Position numbers and translations under genes: made by a program. From the NCBI RefSeq assembly GCF_018145655.1, contig NZ_JAGSSY010000002.1, forward strand, positions 62,001-126,000: DNA of 64,000 bases. The letters are read 5' to 3'. The DNA is from Campylobacter anatolicus. GTDB taxonomy: Bacteria; Campylobacterota; Campylobacteria; Campylobacterales; Campylobacteraceae. Shown here in pieces: positions 1 to 9,366 of this stretch; position 1 is the first letter of the stretch, and each line of letters begins with the position of its first letter. The notes beneath the pieces were generated by a model, which had not been told where the DNA came from, made no database searches, and saw nothing but the letters and a program-made list of their open reading frames with translations.

Positions 1-567
1 TTACACGAGACGGCTGTACGTGCGGCAAAGGCGATAGGATATGAAGGAGCTGGGACGTTTGAATTTTTAGTGGATAAAAATTTAGATTTTTATTTTATTG
101 AGATGAATACTCGTTTGCAGGTGGAGCATTGTGTCAGTGAGATGGTAAGCGGACTTGATATAATTGAGCTTATGATAAAGGTCGCACAAGGCGAGAGACT
201 ACCTAGCCAAGATAGCATAACGCTAAAAGGACACGCCATAGAGTGCCGTATAACAGCTGAGGATCCAAAGACGTTTACTCCAAGTCCTGGTAAGATCACA
301 CGATATGTCTGTCCGGGTGGCCGTAATGTGCGAATGGATAGTCATATCTATCAAGACTACTCTATACCGCCTTATTATGACAGTATGATAGGAAAGCTTA
401 TTGTGTGGGATGAGGATAGAAATAGAGCAATACACAAGATGAAAGTAGCATTAGAACAACTTGTTATACAAGGCATCAAAACTACACGTGATTTTCATAT
501 TGCGATGATGGAAAATGAGGATTTTATAAATAATAACTATGATACAAACTATCTTTCATATCGTTAA
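1..567 (+). CDS. accC: Biotin carboxylase subunit of acetyl-CoA carboxylase, 3' part only
   Basis: The frame is open from base 1, so the gene begins upstream of the window; 188 C-terminal residues are visible. Biotin carboxylase uses ATP and bicarbonate to carboxylate the biotin on AccB, the first step of fatty acid synthesis. The catalytic signature EMNTRLQVEH, which holds the metal- and biotin-contacting Glu, Asn, Arg and Gln residues, lies at the junction of the ATP-grasp core and the C-terminal domain (ECRITAEDP follows). The N-terminal ATP-binding half is outside the window. A pyruvate carboxylase subunit A is the alternative, but the C-terminal length and, from memory, the Campylobacter context (accBC next to the SurA-like gene) favour accC. 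Confidence 0.9.
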   Translation, partial: LHETAVRAAKAIGYEGAGTFEFLVDKNLDFYFIEMNTRLQVEHCVSEMVSGLDIIELMIKVAQGERLPSQDSITLKGHAIECRITAEDPKTFTPSPGKITRYVCPGGRNVRMDSHIYQDYSIPPYYDSMIGKLIVWDEDRNRAIHKMKVALEQLVIQGIKTTRDFHIAMMENEDFINNNYDTNYLSYR

Positions 568-927
568 AACAAAGTATTTTCTCGCAGATATCTTTAAGGG
601 AGCTAGAAAAATTTACGATTGATAGAGTATATGCCTTATCTTTGTTTAATTTTTCTTTGCAACCTTATAAATTTTTGTAACACTATTGCTTGGCTTTTCT
701 TTTTTAAATTTATCCCATCTAACAAAAAGCTATCGCACTATTAAATTTAATTTCAAGTGTATAATTACACATAGACTATGAGGTGGTAAAATATTACCGG
801 ATTTAGGCTAGGCGGTTTAAATTTCACTATGAAAGATAAAGTAATTACTGAGTAAATTTAAAAGTAATATAACATAAACTCGCAAGATAAGTAGTCTAAA
901 AATAAAAACTAATTGAAAGGAAAAAAT
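568..927. other. 360-bp non-coding gap upstream of the SDR gene
   Basis: AT-rich gap between accC and the next gene. It has one good -10-like hexamer, TATAAT at 760-765, in a plus-strand setting, about 160 bp before the SDR start. No hairpin with a U-run, tRNA or open frame of convincing length was found. The length suggests either a long 5' leader or a spacer left by gene loss. Confidence 0.4.
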
Positions 928-1698
928 ATGAAAGAATATATTGTAACCACAGGTGCTAGCTCTGGTATAGGAATGGCAACAGCTAGGGCCTTTGCGATGC
1001 GTGGTGAAAATTTGATCCTAATAGCACGCAGAAAAGAGCTTTTAGAAAGCCTACGTGCTGAAATTTTAAAATCCATGTCAGATATCGATGTAGTGGTTAA
1101 AATTTGTGATCTATCAAATATACAAAATGTCTATCAAGTTTACGATGAACTTAAAGTATACAACTTAAAAACTTGGATAAATAACGCAGGATTTGGCGAT
1201 TATAGTCTTGTAGGTGAGCAAAATTTAGACAAAATAGAGCATATGATTGATTTAAATATTAAAGCACTTACGATATTTTCCACACTTTTTGTAAGGGATT
1301 ATATAGCCAAAGATGGTGCACAGTTAATAAACATCTCATCAGCGGGTGGCTATACTATCGTGCCAAACGCTATAACTTATTGTGCTAGTAAATTTTATGT
1401 GAGTGCTTTTACTGAGGGTCTTTATCACGAGTTAAAACAAGATAAAAATGCAAAAATGACGGCTAAACTCCTTGCACCTGCTGCAACTAAGACCGAGTTT
1501 GGTGCAGTAGCCATAGACGCAGCAAATGTCAATGATTATGACTATGACGCAAGTTTTAAAAATTACCATACAAGCGAACAGATGGCTGAGTTTTTGCTTG
1601 CACTTTATGATAGTGAGTTCTGCGTTGGTGCGGTTGATAGAAATAGCTTTGAGTTTAGATTAACTCAACCAAAATTTGAGTATGCCAGGAAATATTGA
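928..1698 (+). CDS. Short-chain dehydrogenase/reductase (SDR family)
   Basis: A 256-residue classical SDR: NAD(P)-binding TGASSGIG at about residues 8-15, the NNAG motif near residue 86, and the catalytic Ser-Tyr-Lys set (the ISS segment, then YCASK about 15 residues later). The substrate cannot be told from sequence. The frame opens earlier with TTG at 913, but ATG at 928 has AAAGGA at 916-921 with good spacing and starts directly at the first beta strand, so it is chosen. It stands alone between accC and a convergent chaperone gene. From memory this position is empty in C. jejuni, so it may be a lineage-specific gain or a loss elsewhere. Confidence 0.85.
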   Translation: MKEYIVTTGASSGIGMATARAFAMRGENLILIARRKELLESLRAEILKSMSDIDVVVKICDLSNIQNVYQVYDELKVYNLKTWINNAGFGDYSLVGEQNLDKIEHMIDLNIKALTIFSTLFVRDYIAKDGAQLINISSAGGYTIVPNAITYCASKFYVSAFTEGLYHELKQDKNAKMTAKLLAPAATKTEFGAVAIDAANVNDYDYDASFKNYHTSEQMAEFLLALYDSEFCVGAVDRNSFEFRLTQPKFEYARKY

Positions 1699-1776
1699 CA
1701 ATATAAATACGGCAGAGACATAAAAAGCGGAGTAAAATTTAGCTTAAAATGTGTTTTTATAAATTTAGAAAAACCA

Positions 1777-1804
1777 AAATTTAGCGGCTTTAACCGCTAA
1801 ATTT
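1777..1804. terminator. Hairpin between convergent genes
   Basis: Perfect 11-bp inverted repeat AAATTTAGCGG / CCGCTAAATTT with a 6-nt loop, between two converging genes. On the minus strand it is followed by a T-rich run (ATTTTGGTTTTTC), so it most likely ends the minus-strand chaperone transcript. Its right arm overlaps that gene's stop codon by 2 bp. Confidence 0.7.
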
Positions 1805-2627
1805 ACCTTAAAATTTGAATTTTTGCCTTTGCACGTAGTTTGTCAAAATAATCATTTATGAGACTCTCTTGCTCTCTTTGATAAAGTATGTTTAAAACAT
1901 GATCTTTAACTTGCTCAAAACTAGGGGTGTATTGCCCTGATTTGCTTTTTACATAAAACATATCAAAGCCGTCTTGTGAGCGTAGTATTTGTGTGTAATT
2001 ACCATTTGGTGTGTTTGCTATTACGGCATTTAGTCGTGGATCTATATTTGATGAGCTTAGGCTTAAATTTTGTGCGGTTACGCCCTTGTTAGCACCCGCT
2101 TTGCCGATCTGTGCTTGTAGCTCATTGGCACTTTTAGCGGTGTATCGCACTACATCAGCGTTTGAAAATACGCTAAACTCAGAGATATTTGTCTCATAGT
2201 AGTTTCTAGCTGCATTTTCATTTATGTTTTTATTTGCATCGGCTAATATGCTTTGATATAATTTCTCTTGCACGATCGCTTTTTCTATATCCATTCTAAA
2301 ATCTGCAAATTTGATACCTTGAGCTTCGACGGAAGCTCTAAATTGTGCGTTTGTCATACCGTTTTGCTGAGCCAACCTCTCTATGCGTTCATTTATCTCA
2401 AATATACTCGCACTTATGCCGAGATTTTTTATTTGTGCTTGTTGTAATCTATCTTTAATGAGTAAATTTAACGTTTCAACCTCGTTTGTATTAAGCTGTT
2501 TAGAGAGTTTATGTATCTCAAAAATTGTTATAGGCTCATTTTCTACGATTGCAGCTATACCATTTACCATCTGTGCGTTTAGGCAGATTGCACATACAAA
2601 AGAGACAAAAATACCTTTTTTTAACAT
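1803..2627 (-). CDS. SurA-like periplasmic chaperone / peptidyl-prolyl isomerase
   Basis: 274 residues from the chosen start, with a Sec signal peptide (MLKKGIFVSFVCAICLNAQM). The body has a SurA_N-type helical chaperone domain (GIAAIVENEPIT onward), then one parvulin-like region near residues 150-245 with DMFYVKSKSG, and a C-terminal helix. Proteins of this kind escort outer-membrane proteins through the periplasm. The layout matches C. jejuni Cj1289, known as a SurA-like protein. The frame is open 15 codons further upstream, but ATG at 2627 is preceded by AAAGG and begins the signal peptide. It diverges from gltX, with about 70 bp of shared promoter region. Confidence 0.85.
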   Translation of the reverse strand: MLKKGIFVSFVCAICLNAQMVNGIAAIVENEPITIFEIHKLSKQLNTNEVETLNLLIKDRLQQAQIKNLGISASIFEINERIERLAQQNGMTNAQFRASVEAQGIKFADFRMDIEKAIVQEKLYQSILADANKNINENAARNYYETNISEFSVFSNADVVRYTAKSANELQAQIGKAGANKGVTAQNLSLSSSNIDPRLNAVIANTPNGNYTQILRSQDGFDMFYVKSKSGQYTPSFEQVKDHVLNILYQREQESLINDYFDKLRAKAKIQILR

Positions 2628-2699
2628 AATAAAACCTTTATTTAAGTAATTTCTAATTATAATTTTACGCAATTATAACATATAAAAAAGGCAAAACAG

Positions 2700-4079
2700 A
2701 TGATAGTTACTAGATTTGCACCATCTCCAACAGGTTATCTGCATATTGGTGGGCTTAGGACAGCACTTTATAGCTACCTTTATGCAAGACGTAATGGTGG
2801 TAAATTCTTGCTTCGCATAGAAGATACTGACTTAAAACGAAACTCAGAAGAGGCGACAATCGCTATAAAAGAGGCATTTGAGTGGTGTGGGCTTGATTAT
2901 GACGGAGAGGCTGAGTATCAGTCTCGTCGCCTTGATATTTACAAAGAGTATATAAAGCAGCTTTTAGAACAAGGCAAGGCATATAAATGCTATATGAGTA
3001 AAGAGGAGCTTGATGAACTTCGTGCAAAGCAAGAAGCAGCAAAAGAGAGACCAAAGTATGATAATCGCTATCGTGATTTTAATGGCACGCCACCAGCTGG
3101 AATCGAACCAGTAATCCGTATAAAAGCTCCTTTAGATGGCGAGATAGTTATAAAAGATGGCATAAAGGGCGAGGTTAAATTTAAAGTCGAAGATATTTTA
3201 GATGATTTTATAATCGCACGAAGTGACGGCACTCCGACTTATAACTTTACAGTTGTTGTAGATGATGCACTTATGGGTGTTACTCATGTTATAAGGGGTG
3301 ATGACCATCTATCAAACACGCCAAAGCAGATCGTACTTTATCGTGCGCTTGGCTTTAGTGTGCCTGAGTTTTTTCACGTTGCTATGATAAACGGCGAGGA
3401 CGGTAAAAAGCTTAGTAAAAGGCATGGAGCCACTGATGTGATGGAGTATAAACGTATGGGCTATCTCTCAGAAGCACTTTTAAATTTCTTAGTGCGACTT
3501 GGTTGGAGCCACGGCGATGATGAGATATTTAGTATGGAGGATATGTTAAAATACTTCGATCCGCACGATATAAACAAAAGCTCAAGTACTTATAATGCTC
3601 AAAAGCTTGATTGGCTAAACGCTCACTATATAAAAACTCTGCCTTATGAGCGTTTGGCACGTGAATTACGTGAGTTTGGCATAAATTTGGCTGAATTAAA
3701 AAAAGGTGAGTTGTTATTAAATTCGCTTCGTGAAAGAGCTAAAACGTTAATAGAACTTGCAGATGGGGCAAAAGCTATCATAAATAGACCGAGTGCTTAT
3801 GATGAAAAAGCGATGGCTAAATTTATAAACCCACAAAGCGTGAAGATCCTAGCTAAATTTAGCGAAATTTTAGTAGTTGATCTAGATGCAAATGGGTATG
3901 AAGCCTTAACGGCTAAGTTTTTAGAGCAAAACGGACTTAAGCTAAAAGATTTAGCTCAAGCGTTAAGAGTGAGTATAACGGGCACGAGCGTAAGTCCGAG
4001 TATTTTTGAAGTACTTGAAGTACTTGGCAGCGATGAAGTTAAAACAAGAATATTAAATTTAATGAAGGAAGTAAAATGA
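2700..4079 (+). CDS. gltX: Glutamyl-tRNA synthetase (GltX2-type)
   Basis: 459-residue class I aminoacyl-tRNA synthetase that attaches Glu to tRNA. The HIGH-type motif HIGG is at residues 15-18 and the KMSKS-type loop KKLSKR at residues 236-241. The Rossmann fold, the connective insertion and the helical anticodon-binding C-terminus are all present. Epsilonproteobacteria carry two gltX copies, and one of them (GluRS2 in Helicobacter) charges tRNA-Gln with Glu for later amidation by GatCAB. Position next to mez and the SurA-like gene matches the copy called gltX2, but tRNA specificity cannot be read from sequence. It overlaps mez by 4 bp (ATGA). Confidence 0.93.
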   Translation: MIVTRFAPSPTGYLHIGGLRTALYSYLYARRNGGKFLLRIEDTDLKRNSEEATIAIKEAFEWCGLDYDGEAEYQSRRLDIYKEYIKQLLEQGKAYKCYMSKEELDELRAKQEAAKERPKYDNRYRDFNGTPPAGIEPVIRIKAPLDGEIVIKDGIKGEVKFKVEDILDDFIIARSDGTPTYNFTVVVDDALMGVTHVIRGDDHLSNTPKQIVLYRALGFSVPEFFHVAMINGEDGKKLSKRHGATDVMEYKRMGYLSEALLNFLVRLGWSHGDDEIFSMEDMLKYFDPHDINKSSSTYNAQKLDWLNAHYIKTLPYERLARELREFGINLAELKKGELLLNSLRERAKTLIELADGAKAIINRPSAYDEKAMAKFINPQSVKILAKFSEILVVDLDANGYEALTAKFLEQNGLKLKDLAQALRVSITGTSVSPSIFEVLEVLGSDEVKTRILNLMKEVK

Positions 4080-5329
4080 ACCATGTTACTAAAGAAGAAG
4101 CATTGGCTTATCACATTGGAGGCAAGATAGAGATCGGTGTAAAAACGCCTTGTGCGAGTGCTAGGGATCTATCTATGGCTTATACTCCAGGTGTTGCCGA
4201 GCCTTGCAAGGCGATAGAGGAAGATAATGAATTAGCATATAAATATACAAATAAAGCAAATTTAGTTGCTGTCATCACTGATGGCACAGCGGTTTTAGGT
4301 CTTGGCGATATAGGTGCAGTGGCTGGCAAACCAGTTATGGAGGGTAAGGCGGTTTTATTTAAGAAATTCGCAAATATTGATGCTTTTGATATTGAACTTG
4401 ATGTGCATGAGATAGACGATATAGTTGCGGTTTGTAAGGCACTTGCACCGACATTTGGTGGTATAAATTTAGAAGATATTAAAGCTCCAAAATGTTTTGA
4501 GATAGAGCGAAAACTACAAGAGGTAGTAGACATTCCTGTAATGCACGATGATCAGCATGGAACTGCGATGATAACTAGTGCTGGGCTTATTAATGCACTT
4601 GAGATTTCAGGCAAAGATATAGATAAAATAAAGATAGTTGTTAGTGGCTCAGGTGCAGCAGGTATCGCGTGTGCAAAGATGTATAAAGCTTTAGGTGCTA
4701 AAAATATCGTGATGATAGATAGTAGAGGTGTGATACACAGTGGTCGCACAGACTTAACGCCTGAAAAACTTGAGTTTGCACTTGAGACTAGCGATAGGAC
4801 TTTAGCGGATGCTATGCGTGGGGCGGATATGTTTTTAGGACTTAGTAAGCCAGGTGTTTTAACTGGTGAAATGGTAGCATCAATGAATGATGAGCCGATT
4901 ATCTTTGCACTTGCTAACCCAGTGCCTGAGATTTACCCAGAAGAGGTTGCTAAGGTAAGAAGCGATGTTATGATGGGGACTGGCAGGAGTGATTATCCAA
5001 ACCAAGTAAATAACGTGCTTGGCTTTCCATTTATCTTCCGCGGTGCATTAGATGTAAGAGCTAAAAAGATTACTGAAAATATGAAAATGGCAGCAGCTCG
5101 TGCCCTAGCTGGGCTTGCAAAAGAGCCAGTCCCAGCTGATGTTTTAGCTGCATTTGGTGTGAGTGAGCTTAAATTTGGTAAAGATTATATTATACCAAAG
5201 CCATTCGATAAGCGTGTGCTTACAGCAGTTGCTCCAGCAGTTGCAAAAGCTGCGATTGATGATGGAGTAGCTAGAGTTAAGGACTTTGACGTTGAAGCAT
5301 ATAGAGCTAAACTCGCAAAAGGATTTTAA
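4076..5329 (+). CDS. mez: Malic enzyme (oxaloacetate-decorboxylating malate dehydrogenase), short form
   Basis: 417 residues, the compact bacterial malic enzyme without a phosphotransacetylase domain. It oxidatively decarboxylates malate to pyruvate with NAD(P), supplying pyruvate and reducing power in an amino- and organic-acid-fed metabolism. Visible motifs are YTPGVAEPC, the metal and substrate region [22 protein letters not shown], and the nucleotide-binding [15 protein letters not shown] versus NAD preference is not decidable here. It is translationally coupled to gltX by a 4-bp overlap, and upp begins at the base after its stop codon, so the three form one operon. Confidence 0.93.
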   Translation: MNHVTKEEALAYHIGGKIEIGVKTPCASARDLSMAYTPGVAEPCKAIEEDNELAYKYTNKANLVAVITDGTAVLGLGDIGAVAGKPVMEGKAVLFKKFANIDAFDIELDVHEIDDIVAVCKALAPTFGGINLEDIKAPKCFEIERKLQEVVDIPVMHDDQHGTAMITSAGLINALEISGKDIDKIKIVVSGSGAAGIACAKMYKALGAKNIVMIDSRGVIHSGRTDLTPEKLEFALETSDRTLADAMRGADMFLGLSKPGVLTGEMVASMNDEPIIFALANPVPEIYPEEVAKVRSDVMMGTGRSDYPNQVNNVLGFPFIFRGALDVRAKKITENMKMAAARALAGLAKEPVPADVLAAFGVSELKFGKDYIIPKPFDKRVLTAVAPAVAKAAIDDGVARVKDFDVEAYRAKLAKGF

Positions 5330-5956
5330 ATGAAGAATATCAAGCTTATCTCACACCCATTAATAGAGCATAAACTAGCAATTTTACGTGATAAGAACAC
5401 ACAACCGTTTCAGTTTAGGATGCTCGTTGATGAGATAAGTCACCTTATGATATTTGAAGCTACTCGTGATCTAGCCTTGCGTGAGGTAGATGTTGAGACG
5501 CCTGTGGCTAAAACGGTTGCTAAAAAGCTAAGTGAAAAAGTGATGATATGTCCTATTTTAAGGGCAGCTTTGGGTATGCTTGATAGTGTATTTACTATCA
5601 TTCCTGATGCAAGTGTAGGATTTTTAGGATTTCAGCGTAATGAAACGACTGCACAGGCTGAGTTTTTTTACGCTAAACTACCAAAAGATGCGACTGAGCG
5701 ACTTGCTATCATTATTGATCCGATGTTTGCAACAGGCGGCACAGCGATAGATGCAGTTAAATTTTTACATCAAAAGGGTGTGAAAAATATAAAATTTATA
5801 TCCATCATCGCAGCCCCAGAAGGGCTAAAAAGATTTAGCGAAATTTACCCTGATGTAGAGGTATTTACGGCAGCTATTGATAAGAGATTGGATGAACGAA
5901 ATTATATAGTCCCTGGGCTTGGAGACGCTGGGGATAGGGTGTTTAATACGCTTTAA
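5330..5956 (+). CDS. upp: Uracil phosphoribosyltransferase
   Basis: 208 residues, the usual family length. It converts uracil plus PRPP to UMP (pyrimidine salvage). The PRPP-binding loop is visible as IIDPMFATGGTA near residues 129-140, and the uracil-binding C-terminal part as PGLGDAGDR. There is no gap to the mez stop codon. The gltX-mez-upp order is, from memory, the same in C. jejuni. Confidence 0.95.
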   Translation: MKNIKLISHPLIEHKLAILRDKNTQPFQFRMLVDEISHLMIFEATRDLALREVDVETPVAKTVAKKLSEKVMICPILRAALGMLDSVFTIIPDASVGFLGFQRNETTAQAEFFYAKLPKDATERLAIIIDPMFATGGTAIDAVKFLHQKGVKNIKFISIIAAPEGLKRFSEIYPDVEVFTAAIDKRLDERNYIVPGLGDAGDRVFNTL

Positions 5957-5964
5957 ATTTAAAC

Positions 5965-6540
5965 ATGACAAACTTAAACGTTATACTATTTGATGATTTT
6001 ACTGCACTAGATGCATTTGGTGCAGTGGAGGTTTTTTCTCGTGTTGATGGCTATGATATAGGTTATTTTTCTCTTAATGGTGGCAAAGTTAAAAACTCTA
6101 TAAATTTAAAGCTAGATACATTTAAATTTAGCGATATTTCTAATCACGATATCTTGCTTATTCCCGGTGGATACGGTGTTCGTAAGCTTATTAACGATAC
6201 GGAATTTATAAACTCTCTTAAGGATTTAGCTTATAAGAGTAAGATTATCCTTTGTGTCTGCACTGGCTCTGTGCTACTATCAAAAACTGGACTTTTAAAT
6301 GCCAAAGTCGCTACTAGTAACAAACTAGCTTGGGAGTTTGCGTTAAAAAGTAGCAATAAAGTAGAGTGGTTACGCGATATAAGGTGGGTAAGAGATGATA
6401 ATATATACACATCATCAGGCGTAAGTGCTGGTATAGATATGGCATTAGCCTATGTGAGTGATTATCATGGTAAAGATATGGCAAACTCAGTCGCTCGGGC
6501 GATGGAATATGTGCAAAATGATATGTATTTAAGCTTTTAA
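5965..6540 (+). CDS. DJ-1/PfpI family protein, isocyanide-hydratase-like
   Basis: 191-residue class I glutamine-amidotransferase-like fold. The N-terminal motif DDFTALDAFGAVEVF and the nucleophile elbow VCTGS (Cys99) resemble isonitrile hydratase and ThiJ/PfpI proteins more than human DJ-1. The motif SSGVSAGIDMAL near residue 160 is shared with the same subgroup. Activity could be isonitrile hydration, deglycation or redox sensing; sequence does not decide. It lies 8 bp after upp with no strong internal promoter, so it probably rides on the gltX-mez-upp transcript. Confidence 0.8.
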   Translation: MTNLNVILFDDFTALDAFGAVEVFSRVDGYDIGYFSLNGGKVKNSINLKLDTFKFSDISNHDILLIPGGYGVRKLINDTEFINSLKDLAYKSKIILCVCTGSVLLSKTGLLNAKVATSNKLAWEFALKSSNKVEWLRDIRWVRDDNIYTSSGVSAGIDMALAYVSDYHGKDMANSVARAMEYVQNDMYLSF

Positions 6541-6561
6541 GCTATATTTGGTTATTTTAGA

Positions 6562-6567
6562 TATAAT
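6562..6567 (+). promoter_or_regulatory. -10 promoter box before the flavodoxin-fold reductase
   Basis: TATAAT in the context TTTTAGATATAAT, 27 bp before the ATG at 6595; AAGGA lies between. There is no recognisable -35, as usual for Campylobacter sigma-70 promoters. Confidence 0.6.
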
Positions 6568-6594
6568 TTTAAAAATTAAATTTAAGGATTAAAG

Positions 6595-7146
6595 ATGAAA
6601 ACACTTCTTTTGCTTTCACACACATATTTTGATGGCTCAAAAGTAAATAGAGCCTTGTTTGATGCTGTTAAGGGACTACCTGATGTCACGGCTAGACACT
6701 TAGAGGAGATTTATGGTTTTGATATTAGGAGCTTTGACATAGCTACAGAACACGCACTTATAGAGAGTGCGGATCGTATTATTATGCAGTTTCCGATATT
6801 TTGGTTTAGTATGCCAGCACTTTTAAAGGCATATATTGATGAGGTTTTTACTCACGGCTGGGCGTATGGCTCGGATGGCAATGCACTTGTTGGCAAAGAG
6901 CTACAGGTAGTAGTTACGACCGGTAGTGATATAAGTGCATACTCAAAACAGGGTAGCAATAAGTATAGTGTTGATGAGTTTTTATTATCACTTCGAGGTA
7001 CTGCCGGATATTGTGGTATGACGTTTAATAAAATTTTCGTTGTAGATGGTGTATTGGGTATTAGTGATGAGAGACTAAACGCATTTTGTTTAAAGTATAA
7101 AAAGCTAGTTCTTAATGAGCTTAACGAAGATGATGAAGAGGCATAG
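6595..7146 (+). CDS. NAD(P)H-dependent flavin oxidoreductase, flavodoxin-2 fold
   Basis: 183 residues of the KefF/MdaB/NQO1-type flavodoxin-fold family. The phosphate-binding start (LLLSHTYFDGSKVN), the QFPIFWFSMPALLKAYIDEV segment and the FTHGWAYG loop are typical of quinone or xenobiotic reductases binding FMN or FAD. The substrate is unknown; two-electron quinone reduction or a stress role is likely. It has its own -10 box upstream and is followed 2 bp later by mqnA, a quinone-biosynthesis gene, so a quinone-related job fits, although that is inference from position. Confidence 0.82.
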   Translation: MKTLLLLSHTYFDGSKVNRALFDAVKGLPDVTARHLEEIYGFDIRSFDIATEHALIESADRIIMQFPIFWFSMPALLKAYIDEVFTHGWAYGSDGNALVGKELQVVVTTGSDISAYSKQGSNKYSVDEFLLSLRGTAGYCGMTFNKIFVVDGVLGISDERLNAFCLKYKKLVLNELNEDDEEA

Positions 7147-7148
7147 AG

Positions 7149-7823
7149 TTGCTTTTTGGCAAGATTGATTATTTAAATTTACTCCCTTTTCATATATTTT
7201 TAAAACGTTCAGCACTTCTAAGTTACGTAAAAAAAAGCATAGAGCATAACAAAGGAGTGCCAAGCCACTTAAACAAAATGCTGCTTAAAAATCGCATAGA
7301 TGCAGCTGTCATCTCAAGTGTAGAGAGTCGCCATAAGGTGTATAAAAAGCTAGACTTTGGTATAGTTGCAAAGGGTGATGTTAAAAGTGTTTTAGTGCGA
7401 AAGAGTAGTGAGACAAAGCTAGATAGTGCGAGTGCCACGTCAAATATGCTCTCAAAAATTTTAGGCTTAAAGGGCGAGGTTATCATCGGAGATAGAGCCT
7501 TAAAAGCATATGTGGATGAGGGTGGTGATAAATTTTATGATATGGGGCAGTTGTGGCATAAGCGGACAAATTTGCCATTTGTATTTGCAAGATTTTGCTA
7601 CCGAAAAAATGCTAAAATTTATAAAAAACTTTCACATAGTTTTCTGCGTCAAAATGTCAAAATTCCAAGCTATATCTTAAATGAATATGCCAAAACTAGG
7701 GACATTTCACCAAATAATATCAAATGGTATCTTAAATTTATAAGCTATAAAATAAGGACAAAAGAGAAAAAGGCACTGTTTATGTTTTTAAACCGTGCAA
7801 GAGCATTAAATTTTAAACCTTAG
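7149..7823 (+). CDS. mqnA: Chorismate dehydratase MqnA (futalosine menaquinone pathway)
   Basis: 224 residues of the MqnA/MqnD periplasmic-binding-protein-like family. The N-terminal GKIDYLNLLPFH and the later VPSHLNKML and DAAVISSVES segments are the family's substrate-pocket elements. It dehydrates chorismate to 3-(1-carboxyvinyloxy)benzoate, the entry step of the futalosine route to menaquinone used by Campylobacter. The start is TTG at 7149, just after the preceding stop codon, since no ATG lies nearby and the conserved N-terminus begins there. mqnP, for the later prenylation step, is at 57.8 kb in this window. Confidence 0.85.
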   Translation: MLFGKIDYLNLLPFHIFLKRSALLSYVKKSIEHNKGVPSHLNKMLLKNRIDAAVISSVESRHKVYKKLDFGIVAKGDVKSVLVRKSSETKLDSASATSNMLSKILGLKGEVIIGDRALKAYVDEGGDKFYDMGQLWHKRTNLPFVFARFCYRKNAKIYKKLSHSFLRQNVKIPSYILNEYAKTRDISPNNIKWYLKFISYKIRTKEKKALFMFLNRARALNFKP

Positions 7824-7985
7824 ATCTTAAACATATTGATCGTGAGTATATTTGAATGATTTTGAAAATTTAAATCTGCGGTAGAGTATATTTTTAGCCT
7901 TGGTTTAAATTTAATATTCTAGTTTTTAAACGTTTTGCAGAGTAGCGATTAGCAATCACGACCACATTGAGATAAGATCATAAAC

Positions 7986-8020
7986 TTGCTAAAAAGTGTG
8001 AATAAAACACTTTTTAGCAA
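7986..8020. terminator. Long perfect hairpin between mqnA and fliI
   Basis: A perfect 14-bp inverted repeat (TTGCTAAAAAGTGT / ACACTTTTTAGCAA) with a 7-nt loop, between two converging genes. There is no clear U-run after the stem on either strand, but the A5/T5 inside the arms could serve for bidirectional termination. The remaining 160 bp before it show nothing. Confidence 0.65.
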
Positions 8021-8055
8021 ATCAATTGTAGCTTTTATCTTGTCTTATGCTATTT

Positions 8056-9366
8056 TTATAAATTCACTTCAGCTAAAAGCTTTTGTGTATCTTCAAATTT
8101 ATAAGCTTCACTTGCATCTTGACGCATAAAATTCTCCATATACTCTTTTTTAGAGATAGCAAGATCTAGCTCCTTGTCATTGCCACGCTGATACGCACCT
8201 ATACGCAAAAGGACTTCATTCTCTTTTAAAAGTGAGTAAAATCGTTTAAATTTCATCGCATTTTGCTTATGTTCGTCGCTTATAACATCGCTCATAACAC
8301 GAGATGCGGAGTTTTGAATATTAATAGGTGGATAAATGCCTAAGTCGGTTAACTCACGGCTAAGCACAATGTGTCCGTCAAGTATAGAGCGACTCTGGTC
8401 GGCTATAGGATCGCTCATATCATCGCCTTCAACAAGCACAGTAAAAAATGCTGTTATGCTACCTTTATCCTTCTCTTTGCCTGCTCGCTCCATAAGTTGT
8501 GGTAGTAGAGTGAGTGAGCTAGGCGGATATCCCTTTGACGTTGGTGGTTCGCCTAGTGCTAGACCTATTTCACGCTGTGCCATCGCAAAACGTGTAACAC
8601 TATCCATTATAAAAAGTACGTCGTTGCCCTGATCTTTAAAATATTCTGCCACACTCATCGCACAAAATGCACCGTATTTTCGCATAAGTGAGCTATCATC
8701 GCTAGTGGCCACTATGATGACAGTGCCGTCTAAATTCCCATCTAAATTTTTCTCTATAAACTCAGGCACTTCACGGCCACGCTCACCGATGAGAGCCACT
8801 ACTTTGATGGGTGCAAGAGTATTTTTTACAATCATTCCCATTAGAGTTGATTTACCAACTCCTGAACCGGCAAAAATTCCTAGCTTTTGTCCCTTACCAC
8901 ACGTCAAAAGCCCATCAATAGTCTTTATGCCGACGCTAAAAGGTTCATTTATAAGCCCACGCTTCATAGCTTCAATAGGAGCTTTCATGATCGGCATAAA
9001 GTCTGTAGTGTTAATAGCTCCTTTACCATCAATAGGCTTCATAAATGGATCAACTACGCGTCCAAGCAGGCCTGCTCCAACAGGTATGCTCATACCTTGA
9101 TTGCTTGCATAGACAAAGTCACCTATCTTAAAACCCTCAACAAAGCCAAATGGGCTAATAAATGCACTATTGCCATTAACCTGCGTCACCATACCAAGTT
9201 CACTCTTGCTTTTGTCTTTTGCAACTATTCGCACGATGTCACCGATACTTGGGCGAAGTCCGGTGATTTCTATATTTGTAGAGGTTATTTTGGTGATAAT
9301 ACCAAATATATTTGACAAATTTAGATTCTCATCTACGAGCTTTGCTTTTAAACTATCTAAATTCAA
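8056..9366 (-). CDS. fliI: Flagellum-specific type III export ATPase FliI
   Basis: 436 residues, F1-beta-like ATPase powering the flagellar export apparatus at the cytoplasmic face. Walker A is GSGVGKST (residues 167-174), Walker B lies in [12 protein letters not shown], and the FliI/YscN signature [12 protein letters not shown] is present. The start is TTG at 9366, overlapping the folE stop codon (TTGA). This unusual start is supported by the 4-bp coupling and by the absence of an in-frame ATG before the conserved N-domain. It forms a two-gene operon with the functionally unrelated folE; from memory folE and fliI are also neighbours in C. jejuni. Confidence 0.95.
   Translation of the reverse strand: MNLDSLKAKLVDENLNLSNIFGIITKITSTNIEITGLRPSIGDIVRIVAKDKSKSELGMVTQVNGNSAFISPFGFVEGFKIGDFVYASNQGMSIPVGAGLLGRVVDPFMKPIDGKGAINTTDFMPIMKAPIEAMKRGLINEPFSVGIKTIDGLLTCGKGQKLGIFAGSGVGKSTLMGMIVKNTLAPIKVVALIGERGREVPEFIEKNLDGNLDGTVIIVATSDDSSLMRKYGAFCAMSVAEYFKDQGNDVLFIMDSVTRFAMAQREIGLALGEPPTSKGYPPSSLTLLPQLMERAGKEKDKGSITAFFTVLVEGDDMSDPIADQSRSILDGHIVLSRELTDLGIYPPINIQNSASRVMSDVISDEHKQNAMKFKRFYSLLKENEVLLRIGAYQRGNDKELDLAISKKEYMENFMRQDASEAYKFEDTQKLLAEVNL

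Noticed and set aside
829-855. Eight-codon frame MKDKVITE upstream of the SDR gene, resembling the first residues of an SDR
   Set aside because: Too short, no ribosome-binding site, and no further SDR-like sequence follows; a coincidence is more likely than a decayed duplicate.
4180-4533. 117-codon open frame antisense to the malic enzyme gene
   Set aside because: It lies wholly inside a well-supported gene, has a Ser/Thr/Pro-rich composition typical of reverse-strand reading, and lacks a start signal.
8336-9315. Several open frames of 98-142 codons antisense to fliI
   Set aside because: fliI is certain; these are reverse-strand by-products of its codon usage, with no domain or ribosome-binding site.
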